Origin: Bacteroidota bacterium
GTDB lineage: Bacteria > Bacteroidota > Bacteroidia > UKL13-3
Length of the DNA stretch: 6,585 bases
Direction of reading: 5' to 3'
Assembly: GCA_947460565.1 (NCBI GenBank)
Contig: CANHJJ010000103.1
Span: 1 to 6,585 of the forward strand
Under the pieces are notes generated by a model. The model searched no databases. It saw nothing but the letters and a program-made list of their open reading frames with translations, and was not told where the DNA came from. A program made the position numbers and the translations under genes. Below are positions 1-6,462 of the stretch, one piece after another (positions within the stretch are counted from its first letter, which is position 1; each line of letters starts with the position of its first letter).

Positions 1-957
1 CAAAAAATTGGTTCTTGGGAAACCCCAAAATCACAAGGACAACTTATTGGTAGGGTTATTGAGACCAAATCAAACGGCTATGTGATTGAGAATAGCGAAT
101 TATTAAACAATGGTGATGGGCTTTATTTTATAAACGAAAAGGGTGAGGCTGATGGGGCTCAAATTAATATCATTGTGAATGATATAGTGGTTCCAAATAC
201 TTTCAGACCCTTGAAACCAGGTACCATTATCTACCGAAATTCAGATGCCAATTTTAATAAATTGCTTGAAAGGGATGACAGTGCTGTTCGCAAGATTGGT
301 TTGAAATTAGTATTCTCAGAAACCGCTAATGGTTTTCAATTATTAGCTATAGATGAAGATGGACATCAAAGTGTTTCAAATTTTGAGTCAGCTAAAGAGT
401 TGGCAAAAAGTGAAGATTCTACCATTCCAAACATCAAGAAAAACTTATCAAAAACAGGAAATACACCATTTATTGTGGAGGATATCCATGTGGATTTTTC
501 GAGTAATTGGTTTTTACCCATTTCGAAAATTAATGATATCAGAAGATTGGTATTAGAACAACTGATAGACATTAGGGTTAATGAATACCATAGAGAGGAA
601 TACCAAATTACAAAAACGGATCATCCTTATCCTGTTAGCCAACTTGACTTTACATATAACGTGGCCAATAAACTTGCCCGTGAGTTTTATAAACGTCATG
701 GTGTAACTGAAATAGAAAAGGCTTTTGAACTGCAATGGGACCCTGGTAAATCGAGGGTGATGACCACCAAATATTGCGTGAAATATGAGTTGGGGAAATG
801 TTGGCGATACAACAAAGATACCATGGGTGAAAAATTGATAGAACCTTTGACATTAAAGCATGGTGAAAACGAGTATAAACTTAAGTTTAACTGCAAGCCC
901 TGCGAAATGGAAATATGGGAAAAAGATGCCGAATTGGTTTTTGAAGAAGGGGAATAG
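1..957 (+). CDS. rlhA: U32-family protein, RlhA type (23S rRNA 5-hydroxycytidine synthase), C-terminal half
   Basis: The frame is open from base 1, so the gene starts before the window; the GTG at 82 is an internal Val codon. The 318 visible residues lack the N-terminal U32 TIM-barrel. They begin around the DUF3656 (collagenase-like) region: the GDGL motif lies at fragment residues 38-41, followed by an alternating beta-rich stretch and then the FLPISKINDIRR segment that resembles the E. coli RlhA (YdcP) region FVPNSLLNQFRR. The C-terminus carries four cysteines, C259-x7-C267 in the MTTKYCVKYELGKC context and C298-x2-C301 in CKPCEM, which look like a metal or Fe-S site. From family knowledge, RlhA hydroxylates C2501 of 23S rRNA using prephenate and iron; older annotations call it a U32 peptidase or collagenase. 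DUF3656 favours RlhA over TrhP, the tRNA-hydroxylating paralogue. The total length cannot be seen; E. coli RlhA is about 650 aa, so roughly half is missing. It stops 21 bases before the convergent glycosyltransferase. Confidence 0.82.
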   Translation, partial: QKIGSWETPKSQGQLIGRVIETKSNGYVIENSELLNNGDGLYFINEKGEADGAQINIIVNDIVVPNTFRPLKPGTIIYRNSDANFNKLLERDDSAVRKIGLKLVFSETANGFQLLAIDEDGHQSVSNFESAKELAKSEDSTIPNIKKNLSKTGNTPFIVEDIHVDFSSNWFLPISKINDIRRLVLEQLIDIRVNEYHREEYQITKTDHPYPVSQLDFTYNVANKLAREFYKRHGVTEIEKAFELQWDPGKSRVMTTKYCVKYELGKCWRYNKDTMGEKLIEPLTLKHGENEYKLKFNCKPCEMEIWEKDAELVFEEGE

Positions 958-978
958 AAAGAAATATTTTGGTTGAAA

Positions 979-1722
979 CTATTTGCTGAAAATATAGAAA
1001 CTACCCAGTCCCATTTTTTGCAATCTATAGATAATCGATGTTCTCAAAACGCCCATTCCATAAATAGAACTGCGTTTAAAGTTTATACTTGAAGCTTCTG
1101 GAAAGTATTTTGTCGGGCAGGTTACTTCGGCTATTTCATGACCCTTCATAAATATTTGAGCACATATTTCATTATCAAAAACAAAATCATCACTACAAAT
1201 ATTATAGTTAACGCTGTTCAGCACATTGGCACTAAAAGCACGGTATCCAGTGTGGTATTCTGAAAGTTTTTGTCCCATCATAATATTTTGGAACAAGGTA
1301 AGCATACGATTGAAAATGAATTTATACAATGGCATTCCACCTTTTAAAGCGCCCATACCAAGTATGCGAGAACCAAATACTGCAGGATACACATCAAAGG
1401 CAATGATGCTGCTCATGGCGTGTATAAGTTTAGGTGTGTATTGATAGTCAGGGTGAAGCATGATAACAATATCTGCCCCTAAACCTAGGGCGGTATTATA
1501 ACACGTTTTTTGATTTCCACCATAGCCCTTGTTTTTCTCGTGTTTGATAACATGCTTAATACCAAGTTTTCTGCCGAGTTCACTTGTATTGTCTTTACTT
1601 GCATCATCCACTAAAATCACATCATCTACAATGTCAAAAGGAATTTCATTATATGTTTTCTCTAAAGTTAACTCTGCGTTGTAGGCAGGTAGCACTACGA
1701 TTATTTTTTTTCCGTTCAGCAT
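979..1722 (-). CDS. Glycosyltransferase family 2 (dolichyl-phosphate mannosyltransferase-like), soluble
   Basis: This 247-residue GT-A fold protein has the family 2 landmarks in order: PAYNAE (12-17) for nucleotide binding, VDDASKDNT (38-46), NKGYGGNQ (64-71), a metal-site motif HPDYQY (90-95), FGSRILG (116-122), HTGYRAFS (157-164) and DDFVFDNEI (178-186). It resembles the DPM1/polyisoprenyl-phosphate glycosyltransferase group, which moves a sugar from a nucleotide donor to a lipid phosphate or glycan acceptor on the cytoplasmic side of the membrane. The GTs with C-terminal membrane helices are longer; here there is no convincing membrane segment, so it is probably cytosolic or peripherally attached. 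The canonical DxD is represented by H-P-D with only D92 in place. The start is the ATG read at 1722, which sits directly before the P-loop-like first beta strand. No other glycan gene is next to it, so donor and acceptor cannot be inferred. It is divergent from sppA and convergent with rlhA. Confidence 0.88.
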   Translation of the reverse strand: MLNGKKIIVVLPAYNAELTLEKTYNEIPFDIVDDVILVDDASKDNTSELGRKLGIKHVIKHEKNKGYGGNQKTCYNTALGLGADIVIMLHPDYQYTPKLIHAMSSIIAFDVYPAVFGSRILGMGALKGGMPLYKFIFNRMLTLFQNIMMGQKLSEYHTGYRAFSANVLNSVNYNICSDDFVFDNEICAQIFMKGHEIAEVTCPTKYFPEASSINFKRSSIYGMGVLRTSIIYRLQKMGLGSFYIFSK

Positions 1723-1752
1723 TGTTTATAAATGAAGATGTGTTTTAGCCTA

Positions 1753-1760
1753 CAAACATA
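1753..1760 (-). promoter_or_regulatory. Candidate Bacteroidota -7 box for the glycosyltransferase gene
   Basis: Read on the minus strand this is TATGTTTG, an exact match to the Bacteroidota primary sigma factor -7 consensus TAnnTTTG. It lies about 30 bases upstream of the glycosyltransferase ATG, which gives a short leader of roughly 25 bases. No clear TTG sits at the expected -33 distance, so the call rests on the -7 box and position alone. Confidence 0.45.
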
Positions 1761-1778
1761 AGATTTTTATTTTTACTT

Positions 1779-1797
1779 ATTTAATGGAGCATTAAAT
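1779..1797. repeat. Short perfect inverted repeat in the divergent intergenic region
   Basis: ATTTAATG (1779-1786) and CATTAAAT (1790-1797) are perfect 8-base inverted copies separated by GAG. The element lies between the divergent glycosyltransferase and sppA genes, upstream of the candidate -7 box of the glycosyltransferase. A second, overlapping pairing, AATGG (1783-1787) with CCATT (1800-1804), is also possible. It could be a protein-binding site shared by the two promoters. It is AT-rich and short, so a chance palindrome is a real alternative. Confidence 0.3.
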
Positions 1798-1807
1798 TGC
1801 CATTTAT

Positions 1808-1821
1808 TTAAGTCTTAAGTC
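1808..1821. repeat. Tandem heptamer TTAAGTC x2
   Basis: Two exact, adjacent copies of TTAAGTC (1808-1814 and 1815-1821) lie about 65 bases upstream of the sppA start, just before its candidate -33 element. Two copies of seven AT-rich bases may be chance; position is the only hint that it could be an activator site. Confidence 0.25.
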
Positions 1822-1838
1822 TTTTGTGTAAACATCTA

Positions 1839-1867
1839 TTGTTTTACCAAGCCAATCTCTACATTTA
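1839..1867 (+). promoter_or_regulatory. Candidate promoter for sppA
   Basis: TTG at 1839-1841, an 18-base spacer, then TACATTTA at 1860-1867. This fits the Flavobacterium-type promoter TTG-N(17-23)-TAnnTTTG with one mismatch in the last position of the -7 box. Transcription would begin about 12-15 bases before the ATG at 1887. If right, the upstream in-frame TTG at 1824 lies outside the transcript, which supports the ATG start. Confidence 0.35.
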
Positions 1868-1886
1868 CCAAAAATATATTTATACC

Positions 1887-3656
1887 ATGAAACAGTTTTT
1901 TAAATTCTTTTTTGCCAGCATGCTTGGTTTTATTGTCGGTTCGGTGCTGTTGTTTTTTATACTTATCGGAATAATTGCAGGTATTGCCTCAAGTTTTACT
2001 AATGAAAAGGTTGCCAGTATTTCGGCAAACAGCATTTTAGAAATAAAATTAACCAATATTATTCCTGAGCGAACATCCAAAAATCCATTGGATGGTTTCG
2101 ATTTAAATTCATTTGAAAGAAACAAAGCTGTGGGTTTGAATGATATTGTTAAAAATATCAAAAAGGCTGGAACCGATGCTAATATAAAAGGAATCTATTT
2201 GCGTTTAGGCTTTTCGCCAAATAGCTATGCCACTTTGGAGGAAATCAGAAATGCGCTAATTGAGTTTAAGAAAACCAAAAAGTTCATTGTGGCTTATGGT
2301 GATTTTATTGATGAGCATTCCTATTATGTAGCCTCTGTAAGTGATAAAGTGATTTTAAATCCATCTGGAAATATTGAAATGAATGGCTTTACGCAGCAGG
2401 TTGTGTATTTGAAAAACATGTTTGACAAGGTTGGTTTAAGACCAGAACTTATTAGACATGGTAAATACAAAGCTGCTGCTGAGACATTTATTACTGACCA
2501 CATGAGTGATGAAAATCGCCAGCAAATCCAGTCTTTTATGGGTTCAATGTTTAATCATTTTGTTAGCAATATTTCTATTTCTCGCAAAATACCAAAAGAC
2601 AAATTGATGAATGTGATTGATAATTTTTTGGTTCAAAATGCTATGGATGCAAAAACGTATGGTTTGATTGATGAGGCCTTATACCAAGATCAAGTGGATG
2701 AGCAATTAAGAAAATTAAGCGGAATTGGTGCAGACAAAGATTTGGAGTTGGTTTCTAGTTCTAAGTACAAAACTGTGAACACAGGTAACATTTCAACAAG
2801 TGATAATAAAATTGCAGTGATTTATTGTGTGGGAGAAATTGGAATGGGGCAAGGGGATGACCAAAGTATGGGTAGCGAAAGAATAGCCGAAGCCATTTCA
2901 AAAGCTAGAAAAGATAAAAGCTATAAAGCCATTGTTTTACGTATAAATTCTCCAGGTGGAAGTGCTTTGGCAAGTGATATCATTTGGAGAGAAGTGGTAT
3001 TAGCTAAAAAAGACAAACCTGTTGTAGTAAGTATGGGCGATTTAGCTGCCAGTGGTGGTTATTATATTGCAGCTCCTGCAGATGTGATTGTGGCACAACC
3101 CAATACCATTACAGGTTCTATTGGTGTTTTTGGCTTATTGTTTAATGCACAGGAATTATTGAACAATAAAATGGGTGTAAAAATAGAAACGGTGAATTTT
3201 GGACGATTTGCAGATTTGGGTAAACCAGATAGAGCATTGAGCGATGGAGAAAAAGCCATCATACAAAAAGAAGTTGACCATATTTACAATGATTTTGTGA
3301 ATAGAGTAGCTGAAGGTCGTAAACTCACATACGAACAAGTAGATGATATTGCACAAGGTAGGGTATGGGCAGCTGCTGATGCCAAGAAAATTGGATTGAT
3401 AGATGAATTTGGAGGTTTAGATAAAGCAATTAAAATTGCTTCTGAGAAAGCCAAATTGAGTGATTATAGAACAGTGGATTTTCCCAATCAAAAAGACCCA
3501 TTAGAAAACTTATTAAAAGAGATGGGTAACGAAACAGAAATGTATTTTACTAAAAAGCACTTAGGTGAAAATTATATGTATTTTAATCAACTTGAAAGAG
3601 CAATGAAAAGTAATGGCTTTCAGGCTAGAATGTTGTATGATATTAACATTAGATAG
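1887..3656 (+). CDS. sppA: Signal peptide peptidase SppA, long (67K) type
   Basis: SppA is a membrane-anchored serine protease that degrades signal peptides left in the membrane after signal peptidase cleavage. This copy is 589 aa, the usual length of the two-domain form in which both halves are related S49 domains. Residues about 8-34 form one hydrophobic N-terminal membrane anchor. The general-base Lys is K195, in the N-terminal half in the GKYKAAAE context, matching E. coli K209. The nucleophile is S389, in the C-terminal half in the context LAASGGYY, matching E. coli S409. The NSPGGS loop (354-359) supplies the substrate/oxyanion region, so the dyad looks intact. The ATG at 1887 is preferred over the in-frame TTG at 1824. 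The extension would add 21 residues (including Cys, His and several Tyr) ahead of an otherwise standard anchor, and it overlaps the candidate promoter. No Shine-Dalgarno site is visible, as is usual in Bacteroidota. It is divergent from the glycosyltransferase and 105 bases from the next gene, so probably monocistronic. Confidence 0.95.
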   Translation: MKQFFKFFFASMLGFIVGSVLLFFILIGIIAGIASSFTNEKVASISANSILEIKLTNIIPERTSKNPLDGFDLNSFERNKAVGLNDIVKNIKKAGTDANIKGIYLRLGFSPNSYATLEEIRNALIEFKKTKKFIVAYGDFIDEHSYYVASVSDKVILNPSGNIEMNGFTQQVVYLKNMFDKVGLRPELIRHGKYKAAAETFITDHMSDENRQQIQSFMGSMFNHFVSNISISRKIPKDKLMNVIDNFLVQNAMDAKTYGLIDEALYQDQVDEQLRKLSGIGADKDLELVSSSKYKTVNTGNISTSDNKIAVIYCVGEIGMGQGDDQSMGSERIAEAISKARKDKSYKAIVLRINSPGGSALASDIIWREVVLAKKDKPVVVSMGDLAASGGYYIAAPADVIVAQPNTITGSIGVFGLLFNAQELLNNKMGVKIETVNFGRFADLGKPDRALSDGEKAIIQKEVDHIYNDFVNRVAEGRKLTYEQVDDIAQGRVWAAADAKKIGLIDEFGGLDKAIKIASEKAKLSDYRTVDFPNQKDPLENLLKEMGNETEMYFTKKHLGENYMYFNQLERAMKSNGFQARMLYDINIR

Positions 3657-3705
3657 ATTTCTTTAATCTTAATAAATTGTAGCTATTAATTTACAATATT
3701 AAGTT

Positions 3706-3735
3706 TTGTATTCACATTTGCTTTGCATAACATTG
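3706..3735 (+). promoter_or_regulatory. Candidate promoter for the T9SS cargo gene
   Basis: TTG at 3706-3708 (within TTTTG), a 19-base spacer, then TAACATTG at 3728-3735, which matches TAnnTTTG at five of its six fixed positions. The start site would fall near 3742, giving a leader of about 20 bases of mostly A and T before the ATG at 3762. Spacing is ideal for the Bacteroidota consensus. A partly overlapping alternative is TAAGTTTT (3700-3707) with TTG at 3677-3679. Confidence 0.4.
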
Positions 3736-3761
3736 AAAACCGAAAAAATTAATAAAAATTT

Positions 3762-5996
3762 ATGAAAAAAATCTTACTAACGCTTGGTTTATTGGGTTCC
3801 ATGAACTTTGCTTTCTCTCAGGACTATTGGGCTATTAAGTCTTCAGGTACTGCTGCCCCCTACACCATGAATGATGCTTCTGGTACATTGATTATTGGAG
3901 GAGAAACAGGAGCTCCTGCATTTGGAACTTTATCAGATCCAATTGAATTTCCTTTTTCAACATGGACTTTCTATGGTAATCCAGTTACACAGTTTAAAGT
4001 GAGTACTAGTGGCTATGTAACTTTTGATATATCGCAAACAAATGATATTTCAGCTAACACAACACTGCCAAATGCGGCAGCGCCAAAGAATGCAATTTTT
4101 GCATTTTGGGATAATTTGAGTTTAGAGCCAATTACTTCTGGTGCAAATACTTTTGCGTCTGATGTAAAATCATTTACATATGGTACTGCTCCTAATAGGG
4201 TATTTGTTGTTCAATGGAGGTTAGCTGGAATTAAAGGTGCAACACTTGGTGATAATGTTACCTATTTCGCAATCAGATTCTACGAGGCTGGTACTTTTGA
4301 TATAGTTGAAAACTATGGATTTGGTACTTTCAATGCTACCATTGGCGTTCAAGATCCTTCGCGCAGCAAAGGCTTTATGGTAGCTGGAAGCCCAAGCCTA
4401 AACTTTGGCGGTGCTGATGGTACTTATGATGCAACTAAAAGTCATGTGTATACATTCAATTATGGAATACAACCCAATGTTACTCCAAAAATTTCAAATG
4501 CTTCTGCTGCGGTAGCATCTTTGAATGTGCCAGAGTCTCAAAAAATCATGTTATCAGTTGCTAATACTGGTAAGGTAGCAATAACAACTTGTAACATTAA
4601 CTATACGGTTGATGGAGGTTCAGTAATTACAGCTAGCCTTTCAAATTTAAATGTACCGGCAAATGGCGGTGGAACAGTAAAATTAACACATACCACTTCA
4701 TTATCAGCTTCATCAGCTGATTTAGGAAAGTACAAAGCTATTAAGGCTTGGTTAAGCGAAATCAATACTACTGATGGAAGTTCAGATACAGCTTCTTTCC
4801 AAATCTTTGTTAACAAAGGTGTGGCTGCCACAAAAAGAATATTCTTAGAAGAAGGTTCTGGTGGTTGGTGTGGTTACTGTCCTGATGGTCACTTAAGAAT
4901 GAGGGATATTTTAGAGGAAAACCTTAATGTGAATGGAACATACAATAAGGTGGTTGGTGTTGTGCACCACAATTCAGACGGAATGGCTAATACTCAAAGT
5001 AACACCATCAATACTGCGTACTCAACTGGATATCCTTACGGAGTAGTTGATAGAACTTTATTTGCTGATCAAGCTACCGTTGGATTGAATAGAGGTTTAT
5101 GGGCAACTAAAATTACAGAAAGAATGAATACTGTTTCGCCTGTAAACATTACAATTACTGATAAAAATTTTGACGCGGCAACACGTAAAATAACTTTTAC
5201 TGTAAAAGCTGATTTTGTTGATTATGCTAAACCTGGAGATATAAGAATTACTGCAATTGTAAGTGAAGATAATGTAAGAGGTCCTATGTTAGGCGCAACT
5301 AGCACTACTTGGAATCAACACAACTATTATAGTCAAGATGATGCAGGCGCAGGTGGATCTGGACATGAATTATACAATGAACCTGCCTATTTTTATGGTT
5401 ATTTGCACCGTCATGTTGCGAAAAGTATATTGCCATCTGCATGGGGAGCTGCAGGTCCAATTGTAAATGGCCCAGCTGAAGGTTCTACATACACTCAAAC
5501 ATTTACTTATACTTTACCTGCTGTTTCTAAGGTAACAGAAAATGATTATGTTGGAAATACAGGTATTTACACTAATTTTCAAAATACTTTCCCTGGTGAG
5601 TCTAATAACAAGCCAGGTGACATTAACCTGATTGGTATTGTTTCTTATTATAATGCTGATGCAAAAGCTCGTGAAGTAATCAACGTTAACGAAACTCCAT
5701 TATTAAGGGGAACAGGTGTTAAAGAAGAAGTAAAATCTAACTATATTTCTAAAGTTTTCCCTAACCCAACTAGTGGTTTAACTCAAGTTGATTTCAAATT
5801 GTCTTCAACTGATAATGTAATTATTGAACTATACAATTTGATGGGTCAAAAAGTACAAACCATACATAGTGGTGCTTTTGCGGGTGGTGATCATACTATT
5901 TATTTCAATGCTGAAAATACAAACAATGGTGTGTATTTTATTAAAGTATCATCAACTGATTATACTTCTACCCATAAAATCATGATTCAAAAATAA
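3762..5996 (+). CDS. T9SS-exported protein with Omp28/thioredoxin-like CGYC domain and C-terminal sorting domain
   Basis: This 744-residue exported protein starts with a clear signal peptide: KK, a Leu/Gly-rich core, then AFS cut before Q20. Residues about 20-235 look like a beta-sandwich domain found in Bacteroidota surface proteins (FPFSTWTFYG, then VSTSGYVTFD). Residues about 236-350 resemble an Ig/CARDB-type fold (NVPESQKIMLSVANTGKV). From about 356, RIFLEEGSGGWCGYCPDG matches the start of Omp28-type thioredoxin-like domains, which often read EEFTGTWCGWCP; the CXXC is C370-G-Y-C373 with W369 before and P374 after. The domain runs to about 650. The last 80 residues, from VFPNPTSG (665-672) to HKIMIQK, form a type A T9SS sorting domain, which takes the protein through the T9SS translocon and is usually removed as the protein is attached to the cell surface or released. 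The only other Cys is C277. The exact role is unknown; a redox or structural function is possible. It is flanked by its own promoter candidate and a strong terminator. Confidence 0.88.
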   Translation: MKKILLTLGLLGSMNFAFSQDYWAIKSSGTAAPYTMNDASGTLIIGGETGAPAFGTLSDPIEFPFSTWTFYGNPVTQFKVSTSGYVTFDISQTNDISANTTLPNAAAPKNAIFAFWDNLSLEPITSGANTFASDVKSFTYGTAPNRVFVVQWRLAGIKGATLGDNVTYFAIRFYEAGTFDIVENYGFGTFNATIGVQDPSRSKGFMVAGSPSLNFGGADGTYDATKSHVYTFNYGIQPNVTPKISNASAAVASLNVPESQKIMLSVANTGKVAITTCNINYTVDGGSVITASLSNLNVPANGGGTVKLTHTTSLSASSADLGKYKAIKAWLSEINTTDGSSDTASFQIFVNKGVAATKRIFLEEGSGGWCGYCPDGHLRMRDILEENLNVNGTYNKVVGVVHHNSDGMANTQSNTINTAYSTGYPYGVVDRTLFADQATVGLNRGLWATKITERMNTVSPVNITITDKNFDAATRKITFTVKADFVDYAKPGDIRITAIVSEDNVRGPMLGATSTTWNQHNYYSQDDAGAGGSGHELYNEPAYFYGYLHRHVAKSILPSAWGAAGPIVNGPAEGSTYTQTFTYTLPAVSKVTENDYVGNTGIYTNFQNTFPGESNNKPGDINLIGIVSYYNADAKAREVINVNETPLLRGTGVKEEVKSNYISKVFPNPTSGLTQVDFKLSSTDNVIIELYNLMGQKVQTIHSGAFAGGDHTIYFNAENTNNGVYFIKVSSTDYTSTHKIMIQK

Positions 5997-6017
5997 TAAT
6001 AGCAGTATCGCTAATCC

Positions 6018-6051
6018 AAAATGCCCAAGCAATTGCTTGGGCATTTTTTTT
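6018..6051 (+). terminator. Strong intrinsic terminator after the T9SS cargo gene
   Basis: Bases 6018-6047 form a perfect 30-base palindrome. As RNA it folds into a 13-bp stem (core GCCCAAGC pairing with GCTTGGGC) closed by an AATT loop, and it runs into a tract of eight T (6044-6051). It begins 21 bases after the TAA of the secreted protein. Because the stem is symmetric it could also act on minus-strand transcripts, but only four T follow on that side. It should separate the secreted-protein gene from the DinB-like gene. Confidence 0.9.
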
Positions 6052-6090
6052 ATGGGAAATTGTACCAAATTCTTTTAATATTTGCTGATA

Positions 6091-6462
6091 ATGGAAACTA
6101 CTTTTTTATCATTCCCTGAAATTAACCTTGAATTATTAACAAAGAATTTAAATACAGAAACCAAACCCCTATGGGGCACTTTGAATGCTTGGCAAATGAT
6201 TGAACACCTTTCAGATGCCATGATGGTATCGTTAGGAGAGTTTGAAGCACCTGTTTTTACTGATGATGATAAGGTAGCTAAGATAAAAAGATTGTTTATT
6301 GATAGTGAGTCCCCATTTAGAAAGGATTTTCAGTCGCCCATTTTCAGAGGTGATGGAATCGTTTTCAGAAATCCAACTTTTAATGATGCCATAAATGAGT
6401 TAAATTCATATATGGCCAAATTTGTTACTTATTATGAACCTGAGTTCGGTTTAAGCAGCTAA
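6091..6462 (+). CDS. Small DinB-superfamily-like (DUF1569-type) protein, C-terminus apparently lost
   Basis: This 123-residue protein has no signal peptide or membrane segment. The segment PLWGTLNAWQMIEHLSDAM (26-44) matches the conserved helix of small DinB-like four-helix proteins common in Bacteroidota, and SPFRKDFQSPI and the AINELNSYMAKF helix fit the middle of that family. From memory, relatives are about 150 aa and continue after the FG motif into a W-containing helix ending in an HHLRQFG-like motif that supplies metal ligands. Here the chain stops at PEFGLSS, and H39 is the only histidine. No continuation of that helix is found in the other two forward frames downstream. It may therefore be a decaying or shortened copy. 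The ATG at 6091 is chosen over TTG at 6082, which would add only three residues. It lies 40 bases after a strong terminator, so it needs its own promoter; AATATTTG (6077-6084) is a weak -7 candidate with no well-spaced TTG. Its function is unknown. Confidence 0.65.
   Translation: METTFLSFPEINLELLTKNLNTETKPLWGTLNAWQMIEHLSDAMMVSLGEFEAPVFTDDDKVAKIKRLFIDSESPFRKDFQSPIFRGDGIVFRNPTFNDAINELNSYMAKFVTYYEPEFGLSS

Noticed and set aside
82..84. GTG as the start of the first gene
   Set aside because: The frame is open back to base 1 and the upstream residues fit the RlhA-like protein, so this is an internal Val codon of a gene cut by the window edge.
1824..1886. In-frame extension of sppA to a TTG at 1824
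   Set aside because: It adds 21 residues before an otherwise normal N-terminal membrane anchor and overlaps the candidate promoter; the ATG at 1887 gives the usual SppA length and start.
1880..2161. Minus-strand open frame over the sppA start
   Set aside because: It overlaps the SppA membrane anchor in antisense, which creates hydrophobic-looking sequence by itself; there is no independent support.
3671..3708. Possible terminator after sppA (ATTGTA at 3676-3681 with TACAAT at 3692-3697)
   Set aside because: The stem is only six AT-rich pairs with a 10-base loop and is followed by no proper T tract; it overlaps the promoter region of the next gene.
4601..4831. Minus-strand open frame inside the secreted-protein gene
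   Set aside because: It lies wholly within a well-supported gene and shows no recognisable domain, so it is a shadow of the plus-strand coding.
1887..5996. sppA and the secreted-protein gene as a functional operon
   Set aside because: A 105-base gap with its own promoter candidate separates them, and SppA acts on signal peptides in general, so a specific link is not supported.
6077..6091. Leaderless promoter for the DinB-like gene (AATATTTG close to the ATG)
   Set aside because: The -7 box has a mismatch and the nearest TTG (6060-6062) is only 14 bases away, outside the normal spacing; too weak to list as a feature.
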